Assembly: GCF_001643305.1 (NCBI RefSeq)
Contig: NZ_LSGW01000069.1
Coordinates: forward strand, 84,422 to 148,421
Origin: Aeromonas salmonicida subsp. salmonicida
GTDB taxonomy: Bacteria; Pseudomonadota; Gammaproteobacteria; Enterobacterales; Aeromonadaceae
Direction of reading: 5' to 3'
DNA length: 64,000 nt
The notes under the pieces are model-generated. The model saw only the letters and a list, made by a program, of their open reading frames with translations, ran no database searches and was not told the origin of the DNA. Every line of letters starts with the position of its first letter. Position 1 is the stretch's first letter. Below are positions 56,901-64,000 of the stretch, piece by piece. A program made the position numbers and the translations under genes.

Positions 56901-58562
56901 ATGAGTATTACGGTTCAACTTGCCCATTTCAGTGACTGCCACTCCCATTTCGATGGCGCCCCCATGCGCTTCTTCCCTGTTGGCGAGTCAGAATGGCGCA
57001 CCCCGTGTGGCGGCTATGCCCGCATTCTTACCAGACTCACCGCCCTGCGCCAGCAGGCTGATGCGGCGGGCCAGACCTGCCTGTTCCTGCACGGTGGCGA
57101 TACCTTTCAGGGGTCACTCTATTTCAACCGTTTCAAGGGACGGGCCAATGCCGACTTGCTGAGCCTGTTGCGACCCGATGCCATGGTGATCGGCAATCAC
57201 GAGTTCGATCTGGGCAACGGTCCTCTGGTGGAATTTTTGCGCCAGCTCGATTTTCCCGTGCTGGCCGCCAACCTCGACAGCAGCCAGGAGCCGGCCGATA
57301 CCCCGCTGCGCTTGCAGGGCCTGCCCATGCTTCATGATGCCAGCCGTCCCTGGCACAAACGCGTAATAGACGGCGTCCCCTTTGCGCTGCTTGGCATCAC
57401 GCTGCCGCAGATGGCCGCCATCGCCAATCCGGATCCCCATACCCGCTTTCATGGTATCGATGACACCCTGACCGCCGCGATCGGCGAGATCAAGGCTGCG
57501 GGCATCCACCACATTATTTTGCTTAGCCACCTGGGACTGGAGCAAGACAAGCGCCTTGCGGCCCGCTTTCCGGAACTGAGCCTCATCATTGGCGGCCACA
57601 CCCACAGTCAACTGGGGGATCTCGCGCCCTTGGGGCTCGAGAGCGATGGCAGTTATCCGTTGATGGTGAACGACGTGGCTATCCTCCATGCCGCCCACAG
57701 CGCGCTCTGCCTGGGGGTATGCGAGCTGGAGTTTGATGCCCGCGGACGTGTGAGTCGCAGTCAAGGCCAACTGGAATGGTTGCCCTGGCAACCCTGGCCG
57801 TTTGCCTCAGAGCCCCCTGCAGGGCTGTACTTCTGCGAGCCGGCCCCCGAGCTCGAGCAGCATCTGGCCAAACGCTACCGGCCCGAGCTCGAGACCATGA
57901 CCCAGCGCATCGTGACCCATCTCGCCGGGCCGCTCCATCATCAGCGCCTGCCCGATGCCAATCTGCCCGCCGGCAGCCAGGTTGCTCCGCTGGTGGCCCA
58001 CGCCATGCTGATCGGTGCCCGCGAACAGGTTGGTCAGGTGGATTTCGCCCTGCACAACGCAGGGGGGGTGCGCTGCTCCCTGGAGCCAGGTCCCTTGAGC
58101 GAAGCGGACATCGCAGGTCGCCTGCTCCCGTTTGCCATCCCCCTCACCCTCTACCGGGTGCATGGCCATGAGCTGGCTGAGGCGCTGGAAGGCGCCATCG
58201 ACAACGCCACCAACAACGGCGTGACGGGCAATGGTAACGGCAGCTTCCCCTACACAGCCGGGATGCGCTTCTGTTATCAGGCTGATCGTCCCAAGGGGGC
58301 CAGGATCACCCGTCTGGAGTGGGAAAGCGCGCCAGGCTGCTGGCAGCCAGTCGAGGCAGACGCCATCTATCGGGGAGTATCCAGTGCCTATACCGCCTCC
58401 GGCAAAGAGGGCTACACGGCGTTGGCTCGCACCCTGACCCAGCACAATCAGGAGCTCGGCATTACGCTGGCGGATGCCTTCATCCGCTGGGCCCGTTATC
58501 TGCCCGAGCTCGCAACCCTGCCGGAGCTGGTGGAGTATCACGGCCCTCACGCCATGCCGTGA
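56901..58562 (+). CDS. 5'-nucleotidase/UshA-like bifunctional metallophosphatase family protein, apparently cytoplasmic
   Basis: A 553-residue protein with an N-terminal calcineurin-like phosphoesterase domain (FSDCHSHFDG, LHGGDTFQGS, VIGNHEFDLG, LLSHLGL, IIGGHTHS) and a C-terminal 5'-nucleotidase domain (ALHNAGGVRCSLEPGPLSEADI, substrate loop SSAYTASGKEGY). All metal ligands are visible. UshA and relatives are exported, yet this one starts directly at MSITVQLAHFSDCHSH with no signal peptide, and AAGGAGG 7 bases upstream supports that start. A cytoplasmic nucleotide phosphatase is inferred; substrate unknown. Confidence 0.85.
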   Translation: MSITVQLAHFSDCHSHFDGAPMRFFPVGESEWRTPCGGYARILTRLTALRQQADAAGQTCLFLHGGDTFQGSLYFNRFKGRANADLLSLLRPDAMVIGNHEFDLGNGPLVEFLRQLDFPVLAANLDSSQEPADTPLRLQGLPMLHDASRPWHKRVIDGVPFALLGITLPQMAAIANPDPHTRFHGIDDTLTAAIGEIKAAGIHHIILLSHLGLEQDKRLAARFPELSLIIGGHTHSQLGDLAPLGLESDGSYPLMVNDVAILHAAHSALCLGVCELEFDARGRVSRSQGQLEWLPWQPWPFASEPPAGLYFCEPAPELEQHLAKRYRPELETMTQRIVTHLAGPLHHQRLPDANLPAGSQVAPLVAHAMLIGAREQVGQVDFALHNAGGVRCSLEPGPLSEADIAGRLLPFAIPLTLYRVHGHELAEALEGAIDNATNNGVTGNGNGSFPYTAGMRFCYQADRPKGARITRLEWESAPGCWQPVEADAIYRGVSSAYTASGKEGYTALARTLTQHNQELGITLADAFIRWARYLPELATLPELVEYHGPHAMP

Positions 58563-58747
58563 GTCGGCGGGTAAGGGACTCACGTTACCGCTTCTCCTTC
58601 CTGTGTCAGAAAAAGTGCCCCTTTCTTGCCAGGAAGCGGCACTTTTGCAAATTATTTCAAGCACATTACCCTCGCCCATTGCATAGCGCAGTCAGGCTCG
58701 GCAAGATAGGCCCGCTTTCGAGACTTCCCAGCAGGAACAGGTCACCC

Positions 58748-60391
58748 ATGAATCATGCCATCCGTTTTAGCGCTCCTCGTGTCAATCCGGGCCTAAGGCC
58801 GCTAGTCATCCTGCTCACCGGTCTGCTGGCATTGCTGTTTTGTCTGCGCAATCCGCTGTTTCATGGCATGGCCCCCGGTTTCGATGCCTCGTTGTTTGCG
58901 GTGATGGGCAAGATGTGGAGCGAGGGGGGCGTGCTCTATCGGGACATGATCGACATCAAGGGCACCATGATCTTCGCCCTCGATGCGCTCGGTTATCATA
59001 TGGGCGGTTTCTTCGGGATCTGGCTGCTGGAATGGGCGCTCTGCTGGCTCGGTCTGCTGGCCAGCTGGCAGGCATTCGCTCAGCTTGGCCTCTCCCTGCG
59101 CGCCCGCCTCGGCACCATGCTGGCAGTGCTGGCGCTCTACAGCACCCGCTATTACTACGGCAACATGACAGAGGACTGGACATTCCACCTGGCCCTCATC
59201 GCCCAGTGGGCCTTCATCACCATGCTGCTGGACAAACGCTTCAGCTGGGGCCCAGCCCTGGTGGCGGCGCTGACATTTGCCATCGTGGCCTGGATGCGCA
59301 CCAACAACGGCGCCTTCTGGGGCGCCTGGTATCTGGTACTGTTCTGCCATTGGTGCCTGCGCGAACAGTGGCGTTGCGCCCTCGCCCTGCTCTTTTCCAG
59401 CCTGCTGGGTCTGGCCCTGATTGGCGGCCCCCTGTTCGCCTACTTCCAGCACCACAGCCTGCTGGCCGAATTCAAGTATTACGCCTTCGACATCTTCTTC
59501 GAGGGCAGCTACGGCACAGGCTTCTCGCCGGATGTGGGCAGCGTCGGCCTGCTGCGCACCCGCCTCATCATGCTGCTGCCCGCCTTCATCGTCCTAATGA
59601 TGGGCCGGCGTCAGGAGTGGTATCTGCCCGCCCTGTGCGCCACCCTGTTTGGCGTGATCTTTACCCTGATTGCCAACTCTGTCTCCGGCCATGTGTTTGA
59701 TCACTACGACGTCCTCTATCTGCCGCTGGCCCTGCTGCCGCTCGCCTGTCTGCTGGATCGCAGCGAACAGCAGGCCGATGGTCTCGGCCTGCTCTGCATC
59801 TCGCTGGTGGTGCTGACTGCCAGCTGGCTGCTGGCCCAGCAGCTCGGTTATGGCTGGAGCACCAAGGAGTGGTCGCTGGAACGAGTACGGGAAGTGCTCG
59901 GCAACAGCCTGCTGTGGGCCTTGCCCGTGCTGATCCTGGTGCCCCTGTGGCGCGCCTGGGATGTGCGCAGTGCCACCCCCTGGCTCGCCTCGCTGGCCAT
60001 GCTGGCCCTGTTGCTCAACAACGCCTGGGAGGGCAGCCTGAAGGGCAAGCCGTTCAACCCGCCGGCCCAAGTGCGGGTCGACCGGATCAAGGCCGAAACC
60101 GGCCCGACCGACAAGATCTGGGTCGATGGCATTCAGCCGCAATACTATCTGTGGACCGATCGCCAACCCGCGTCGGCCTACCTCTTCTTTGCCAACGTCA
60201 ATCCGCCCTACGATGTGCGTGAGCGGGTGCTGGCCGACATCAAGCGCCAGAGCCCCAAGTTCATCATCGCCAAACCGGAGCGGATTGCAGACGAGCTGAA
60301 AAAACCGACCACCCCTTCTAGTCTCGCCTTCTATCAATATCTGGTGAGCCAGTATGAAGAGGTGGATCCGGGTCTCTATCGCAGGCGCTGA
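58748..60391 (+). CDS. Polytopic membrane glycosyltransferase-like protein (ArnT/PMT-like)
   Basis: A 547-residue protein with about ten or more hydrophobic helices between residues 15 and 430, then a soluble C-terminal domain of about 110 residues (DKIWVDGIQPQYYLWTDRQP; KFIIAKPERIADEL). An acidic first loop (MAPGFDASLFAVMGKMWSEG; YRDMIDIKGTMIF) resembles the catalytic loop of polyprenyl-phosphate-sugar-dependent GT-C transferases. Family assignment is by pattern only. The ATG at 58748 has AGGAACAGGT upstream; the longer open frame overlaps the previous gene and is not used. Ends in a strong terminator. Confidence 0.7.
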   Translation: MNHAIRFSAPRVNPGLRPLVILLTGLLALLFCLRNPLFHGMAPGFDASLFAVMGKMWSEGGVLYRDMIDIKGTMIFALDALGYHMGGFFGIWLLEWALCWLGLLASWQAFAQLGLSLRARLGTMLAVLALYSTRYYYGNMTEDWTFHLALIAQWAFITMLLDKRFSWGPALVAALTFAIVAWMRTNNGAFWGAWYLVLFCHWCLREQWRCALALLFSSLLGLALIGGPLFAYFQHHSLLAEFKYYAFDIFFEGSYGTGFSPDVGSVGLLRTRLIMLLPAFIVLMMGRRQEWYLPALCATLFGVIFTLIANSVSGHVFDHYDVLYLPLALLPLACLLDRSEQQADGLGLLCISLVVLTASWLLAQQLGYGWSTKEWSLERVREVLGNSLLWALPVLILVPLWRAWDVRSATPWLASLAMLALLLNNAWEGSLKGKPFNPPAQVRVDRIKAETGPTDKIWVDGIQPQYYLWTDRQPASAYLFFANVNPPYDVRERVLADIKRQSPKFIIAKPERIADELKKPTTPSSLAFYQYLVSQYEEVDPGLYRRR

Positions 60392-60407
60392 TCCCGCTCC
60401 ATCGCCG

Positions 60408-60443
60408 AAAAGGACCGTCACTGCATGCAGTGACGGTCCTTTT
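60408..60443 (+). terminator. Terminator of the membrane glycosyltransferase gene
   Basis: A perfect 36-base palindrome, AAAAGGACCGTCACTGCA and its complement, ending in TTTTG. Confidence 0.9.
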
Positions 60444-60543
60444 GTTTGGGCGCACGGCACGTTTCGGACAAGCGCAAGCCCTATCCAAGCCGACGCGGGA
60501 TGACTACAATGACGCTCTTTTTTGATGTGACGAGTGACAAACC

Positions 60544-61047
60544 ATGGTGGAACTGACCTATCTCGGGGGCTATCCAGACCCGCTCAAGGCCCAGGTACAA
60601 CAGCTGATCGCGGCAGGCAAGCTTGGGGATATGCTGGAAAAACGCTACCCGGACAGTCACCTGATCCAGAGTGACAAGGCATTGCTGGGTTACACCATGG
60701 AGTTGAAGAATCGCTACCTCAAAAGCTCGGCGCCCCTTTCGAAAGTGATCTTCGACGGCAAGATCAACGTGATCAAGGATGCCCTCGGTCTGCACACCTA
60801 CGTCAGCCGGGTGCAGGGCAACAAACTCAAGGCCAAGAACGAGATCCGCATCGCCGCCCTGTTCAAGGAGGCCCACCCTGCCTTTTTGAAGATGATAGTG
60901 GTACACGAGCTGGCCCACCTGAAAGAGAAGGATCACAACAAGGCCTTCTACCAGCTCTGTCAGCACATGGAGCCGGACTATCATCAACTGGAGTTTGATC
61001 TCAGGCTCTGGCTTACCTGGCGTGACCTTGAGCGTGCCGCTCGCTGA
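60544..61047 (+). CDS. YgjP-like (M48/DUF45-type) metallopeptidase domain protein
   Basis: A 167-residue cytoplasmic protein. The zinc motif is VVHELAHLKEKDHNKAFY, giving HExxH plus a third His seven residues later, the pattern of YgjP/WLM-type minigluzincins. Catalytic Glu is present. Role unknown; related proteins are linked to nucleotide or DNA-protein crosslink processing, but nothing here decides. It is followed after 25 bases by the DUF2927 gene, so the two are probably co-transcribed. Confidence 0.82.
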   Translation: MVELTYLGGYPDPLKAQVQQLIAAGKLGDMLEKRYPDSHLIQSDKALLGYTMELKNRYLKSSAPLSKVIFDGKINVIKDALGLHTYVSRVQGNKLKAKNEIRIAALFKEAHPAFLKMIVVHELAHLKEKDHNKAFYQLCQHMEPDYHQLEFDLRLWLTWRDLERAAR

Positions 61048-61072
61048 TCGATAGCCGTTTCAAGGAGGAAAC

Positions 61073-61903
61073 ATGATCCCATTTCGCCGCCCCCCGTTGC
61101 CGCGCCCCCGTTCCGTCATGTTCAAGGGATGGCTGACGGGAGTGTGGCTCATGATGGCGCAGCTACTGACGCTGCCCCTCACTGCCGCCGAGCGCTGGCA
61201 GAGCGATGCGTATCTTATCGACAGCTTTTTCGAAGTCGCCATGAAGCGGGAGTATGGCGAGGAGCAGAACGTGCGATTTGCCCGCTGGCAACAGCCCATC
61301 CGCCTCAAACTCATCAACGAGTTTGGCGACAAACCGCTGCAAACCGAAGTGGTCAAGATCCAGAGCCAGCATCTGGCTGGCATCATAGGCCACCCTATCA
61401 TCTTGGTGAACGACAAACCCAACATCACGCTCATCATGACCGAACGTGCCCGGATGGCGAACTGGGCCAAACGGACCATGGGCCAGGGTGCGGCTATCAC
61501 GACGGCGCTCAAGGAAGGGCTCTGTATGGCCAACTTTGCCATCAATGCCCGTTACGAGATAGCACGCGCCACCATCATCATTCCCGTGGATTACAGCCGC
61601 GCCAAGGGACGTTTTCTCGACTGTGTGGTGGAAGAGCTCACCCAGGTGATGGGGCTGCCCAATGACTCTGACAAGGTGTTCCCATCCATCTTCAACGACA
61701 ACAGCATCGACAGCTTCCCCACCGGACTCGACTATGTGCTGCTCAAGCTCGCCTATCACCCTGCCCTGCACGCCGGCATGACGGCCGCCGAAGTGCGTGC
61801 CGCCCTGCCTGTCGCCATCAAGGCACTTCGCGCCAATGGCGAGATAACCCAGGCCGACCAGAAAGTGCAGGTCAACAGCCTCAAACGGTGGGCCGGATTG
61901 TAA
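61073..61903 (+). CDS. Exported DUF2927 family protein
   Basis: A 276-residue protein with an N-terminal signal/anchor (about residues 15-39). The core VDYSRAKGRFLDCVVEELTQ followed by VMGLPNDSDKVFPSIFNDNS matches DUF2927, whose EELTQ..GL.ND..SIF block recalls degenerate metalloprotease-like proteins. Function unknown. AAGGAGG lies 5 bases before the ATG at 61073. Second gene of a pair with the YgjP-like gene. Confidence 0.75.
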   Translation: MIPFRRPPLPRPRSVMFKGWLTGVWLMMAQLLTLPLTAAERWQSDAYLIDSFFEVAMKREYGEEQNVRFARWQQPIRLKLINEFGDKPLQTEVVKIQSQHLAGIIGHPIILVNDKPNITLIMTERARMANWAKRTMGQGAAITTALKEGLCMANFAINARYEIARATIIIPVDYSRAKGRFLDCVVEELTQVMGLPNDSDKVFPSIFNDNSIDSFPTGLDYVLLKLAYHPALHAGMTAAEVRAALPVAIKALRANGEITQADQKVQVNSLKRWAGL

Positions 61904-61967
61904 GCGCATCTGTCTTCAGCAGAGGCTAAACAGTGCGAGTCGTAACATAGCCAGATACAGATACAGA

Positions 61968-61990
61968 AAACGCAGCCCAGGGCTGCGTTT
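61968..61990 (+). terminator. Terminator after the DUF2927 gene
   Basis: AAACGCAGCC-CAG-GGCTGCGTTT followed by CATTTG. Confidence 0.8.
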
Positions 61991-62059
61991 CATTTGATCC
62001 GATAATCCGGTTTCAGGCCTGGCCAGCCATATTTACGCTCACGCGGTAGCCATCGGGCC

Positions 62060-62308
62060 TCAGGAGGCGGCGTTTTCCGGCATCCAGCTATCTGCGTTCT
62101 CCCACACCTCCTGCACCATGGCCTCCGCCAGCTCCTTGTCTTCCTTGCTGGCACGGCTGACCGTCATCGCCATGGCACTGCCCGGCGCGACCCGCACATG
62201 CAGGTCTGGGAATTTCTCGCCCAACTGCTTGAGCAACTCCTGACGCAGCGCCTCCATGGTAGTGGTAGGGATCTGATGTTTCTTGTCGATGATGATTTCC
62301 AGACGCAT
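62060..62308 (-). CDS. DinI-like SOS protein
   Basis: An 82-residue protein resembling E. coli DinI, which binds and stabilises RecA filaments and tunes LexA/UmuD cleavage. It begins RLEIIIDKKHQIPTTTMEAL and ends with the acidic helix KEDKELAEAMVQEVWENADSW, matching DinI's KEDK..ISEILQETWESADDW. The start at 62308 has GGAG about 9 bases upstream and matches DinI; an ATG five codons earlier lacks one. A near-consensus LexA box lies 25 bases upstream. Confidence 0.88.
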   Translation of the reverse strand: MRLEIIIDKKHQIPTTTMEALRQELLKQLGEKFPDLHVRVAPGSAMAMTVSRASKEDKELAEAMVQEVWENADSWMPENAAS

Positions 62309-62332
62309 AGGATAAGTCTCCATGATTTATAC

Positions 62333-62348
62333 CTGTATTTTTATACAG
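62333..62348 (-). promoter_or_regulatory. LexA (SOS) box of the dinI-like gene
   Basis: CTGTATTTTTATACAG: both CTGT/ACAG arms are exact and 14 of 16 bases equal the E. coli consensus. Confidence 0.9.
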
Positions 62349-62546
62349 TAAAAATCAAAAGTAAAGGGGCATTATCTGCTTCCCCAGACAGGCCTTCAAT
62401 CAAAGTCGCAGCGACGCGGCAGATAACCAGGTTTCACTGCTCACAGGTTGTGCACACCAGCCGGTTTTTCCTCTATGCCGGCCTGGACTCTCGCTGTCAT
62501 TCCAAAAAATTGTTGATATTCATTCTCAACAGGAGCATGATTTAAT

Positions 62547-62561
62547 TGTTATAAGATAACA
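62547..62561 (+). promoter_or_regulatory. Zur-box-like palindrome before rpmE2-rpmJ2
   Basis: TGTTAT-AAG-ATAACA, the core of the gammaproteobacterial Zur box, lies 24 bases before the rpmE2 start, where a zinc-loaded repressor would block transcription. Confidence 0.8.
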
Positions 62562-62584
62562 TATCAATTCATAGAGTGAGTATC

Positions 62585-62854
62585 ATGCGCCCCAACATTC
62601 ACCCCGAATACCGTCAGGTCCTGTTTCACGATCTGACCGCCAATACCTATTTTCTGGTGGGTTCCACCCTCAAGACAGACCGCACCAAGCAGTGGGAGGA
62701 TGGCAATACCTATCCCTATGTGACGCTGGATGTCTCCAGTGCCTCTCACCCCTTCTATACCGGCAAGCAGAAGCAGATCGGCAAGGAGGGTCAGGTCGCC
62801 CGCTTTGGTCAACGTTTCGGCCAATTCTTCAACAAAGGAAAAGACAAGTCATGA
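62585..62854 (+). CDS. rpmE2: Type-B ribosomal protein L31 (zinc-independent)
   Basis: An 89-residue L31 paralogue like E. coli YkgM. It begins [15 protein letters not shown] and contains [17 protein letters not shown]. It lacks the CxxC zinc-binding cysteines of ordinary L31, so it can replace the zinc form when zinc is scarce and free zinc for the cell. The ATG at 62585 matches the family start; a GTG three codons earlier is ignored. The stop overlaps rpmJ2 by 4 bases (ATGA). Confidence 0.95.
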   Translation: MRPNIHPEYRQVLFHDLTANTYFLVGSTLKTDRTKQWEDGNTYPYVTLDVSSASHPFYTGKQKQIGKEGQVARFGQRFGQFFNKGKDKS

Positions 62855-62976
62855 AAGTGCTCTCCTCCCTCAAATCAGCCAAGTCCCGCCACCCGGATTG
62901 CCAGATTGTCCGCCGCCGCGGCAAGCTGTTCGTGATCTGCAAGAGCAATCCCAGATTCAAGGCTCGCCAGCGCTGA
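62851..62976 (+). CDS. rpmJ2: Type-B ribosomal protein L36 (zinc-independent)
   Basis: A 41-residue L36 paralogue like E. coli Ykg[21 protein letters not shown] then [17 protein letters not shown]. It lacks the full zinc ligand set of ordinary L36. It is translationally coupled to rpmE2 by the ATGA overlap and shares its zinc-responsive promoter. The 41-residue length is typical of the type-B paralogue. Confidence 0.95.
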   Translation: MKVLSSLKSAKSRHPDCQIVRRRGKLFVICKSNPRFKARQR

Positions 62977-63020
62977 GCAAGTCAATCCCTTCACTGACCC
63001 TCCGGTCGAAGGGCAATAGA

Positions 63021-63049
63021 GAAGACACCGGCTTGAGGCCGGCGTCTTC
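63021..63049. terminator. Terminator between rpmJ2 and pykF
   Basis: GAAGACaCCGGC pairs with GCCGGcGTCTTC with one mismatch, loop TTGAG, between convergent genes. Confidence 0.8.
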
Positions 63050-63071
63050 TTCACCATGGGTTTAACGCAGA

Positions 63072-64000
63072 TCAGAGCAGGTGAACGGAGGCGGTGTTGG
63101 TGGTACCGCTCGGTACCAGAGCACCGGAGACCATGACGACCACGTCACCCTTCAGACCCATGCCGCTTTCCAGCGCTGCTTCTTTACCGATGCGATAGAA
63201 ATCGTCGGTAGAGGCGATGCTGTCAACCACATGAGTCACCACACCCTTGGTCAGAACCAGTTGGGCTGCAGTTTTCTTGTTGGTGGTGATGGCCAGGATC
63301 CAGGCTTGCGGGAAGTACTTGCGAATGGCCTTGGCAGATTTGCCGCCTTCGGTGGCAACCACGATCAGCGGGGCGCCCAGCTTCTCGGAGGTCTCGACCG
63401 CGCCTTTACAAACGGCTTCGGTGATGCGCAGCTTGTTGCTGTCGTTGGCAGCAGACAGGTTGGACGGCATAACGGCATCGGTACGCTCGCAGATGGTGGC
63501 CATGATGGTCACGGCTTCCAGCGGGTACTTGCCCTTGGCGGACTCACCGGACAGCATGACTGCATCGGTACCGTCCAGGATAGCGTTGGCCACGTCGCCG
63601 GCTTCGGCGCGGGTCGGACGCGGGTTCTTGATCATGGAATCCAGCATCTGGGTGGCGGTGATAACCACTTTGCGTGCCTTGTTGCACTTGGTGATGATCA
63701 TCTTCTGGGCGAAGATCACTTCTTCAACCGGAATTTCCACGCCCATGTCGCCACGTGCCACCATGATGCCGTCGGAGACAGCCAGGATCTCGTCGAAGTT
63801 GTCCAGGCCTTCCTGGTTTTCGATCTTGGAGATGATCTGGATGTTCTCGCCACCGTGGGCTCTCAGGTGCTCACGGATTTCCAGCACGTCTTCTTTCTTG
63901 CGAATGAAGGAAGCCGCAACGAAATCAACGCCTTGCTCACAACCGAAGATGAGGTCGCGCTTGTCTTTCCCGGCCAGTGCCGGCAGCTTGATGGAGACAC
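63072..64000 (-). CDS. pykF: Pyruvate kinase I, C-terminal part
   Basis: The last 309 residues of a PykF-type pyruvate kinase; the N-terminus lies beyond the right window edge. The fragment begins in the barrel ([16 protein letters not shown]) and holds [11 protein letters not shown], the KIEN motif with the catalytic Lys (ISKIENQEG), [30 protein letters not shown] and [11 protein letters not shown], then the C-terminal regulatory domain ending [10 protein letters not shown]. It makes pyruvate and ATP from phosphoenolpyruvate. Confidence 0.96.
   Translation of the reverse strand, partial: VSIKLPALAGKDKRDLIFGCEQGVDFVAASFIRKKEDVLEIREHLRAHGGENIQIISKIENQEGLDNFDEILAVSDGIMVARGDMGVEIPVEEVIFAQKMIITKCNKARKVVITATQMLDSMIKNPRPTRAEAGDVANAILDGTDAVMLSGESAKGKYPLEAVTIMATICERTDAVMPSNLSAANDSNKLRITEAVCKGAVETSEKLGAPLIVVATEGGKSAKAIRKYFPQAWILAITTNKKTAAQLVLTKGVVTHVVDSIASTDDFYRIGKEAALESGMGLKGDVVVMVSGALVPSGTTNTASVHLL

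Overview
The window is about 64 kb of GC-rich gammaproteobacterial chromosome. Gene content and order point to Aeromonas or a close relative: a Proteus-type tryptophanase, the ycaO-focA-pflB block, the sdhCDAB-sucABCD run divergent from gltA, bifunctional MnmC, and type-B L31/L36 proteins. The assignment is from protein resemblance recalled by eye, not from a search. I saw no rRNA, tRNA, CRISPR array, prophage, transposase or classical defence island. Most of it is core metabolism, with several lineage-specific oddities.

Layout. 1-2.2 kb: end of a cytochrome c haem-lyase operon (CcmF/NrfE, DsbE, a fused NrfF-NrfG/CcmH-CcmI). 2.3-5.8 kb: a NUDIX hydrolase, the PBP7 endopeptidase, and convergent tnaA with an upstream TnaC leader peptide. 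6.0-8.8 kb: a DUF2256 zinc-finger protein coupled to an internally shortened iron-sulfur photolyase, then dadA. 8.8-13.8 kb: a TetR regulator divergent from a lipoprotein amidohydrolase, a GT9 glycosyltransferase and a periplasmic binding protein. 14-17.5 kb: divergent metE/metR. 17.5-21.7 kb: FhuF-type reductase, TonB siderophore receptor with a Fur-like box, and an AraC/GyrI regulator. 22-27.3 kb: acetoacetyl-CoA reductase, a LysR/NAD(P)-binding divergent pair, a 2OG-Fe(II) oxygenase and a PLP sulfur-amino-acid enzyme.

27.4-38.5 kb: M16 peptidase, asd, ycaO, focA, pflB, YcgN. 38.6-50 kb: TCA-cycle cluster (sdhCDAB-sucABCD leftward, gltA rightward). 50-54.5 kb: DUF4377 lipoprotein, GNAT, fabB, mnmC. 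54.5-62 kb: DUF922 protein, DcuC-like carrier, 5'-nucleotidase family enzyme, membrane glycosyltransferase, YgjP-like metallopeptidase, DUF2927 protein. 62-64 kb: DinI-like protein under a LexA box, Zur-box-controlled rpmE2-rpmJ2, and the 3' part of pykF.

The strongest new observations are: (1) a 31-codon tnaC whose only Trp, an Asp 4 residues on, a Pro 12 residues on and two basic residues before UGA match the spacing of known TnaC arrest peptides; (2) a photolyase keeping all four iron-sulfur Cys with family spacing but missing about 110 residues of its FAD domain; (3) a degenerate duplicate of the sdhA 3' end forming a 30-codon ORF between sdhA and sdhB; (4) a DcuC homologue with an in-frame loss of about 27 residues near its C-terminus; (5) three 23-bp tandem repeats in the metR leader and an 18-bp tandem duplication inside metE.
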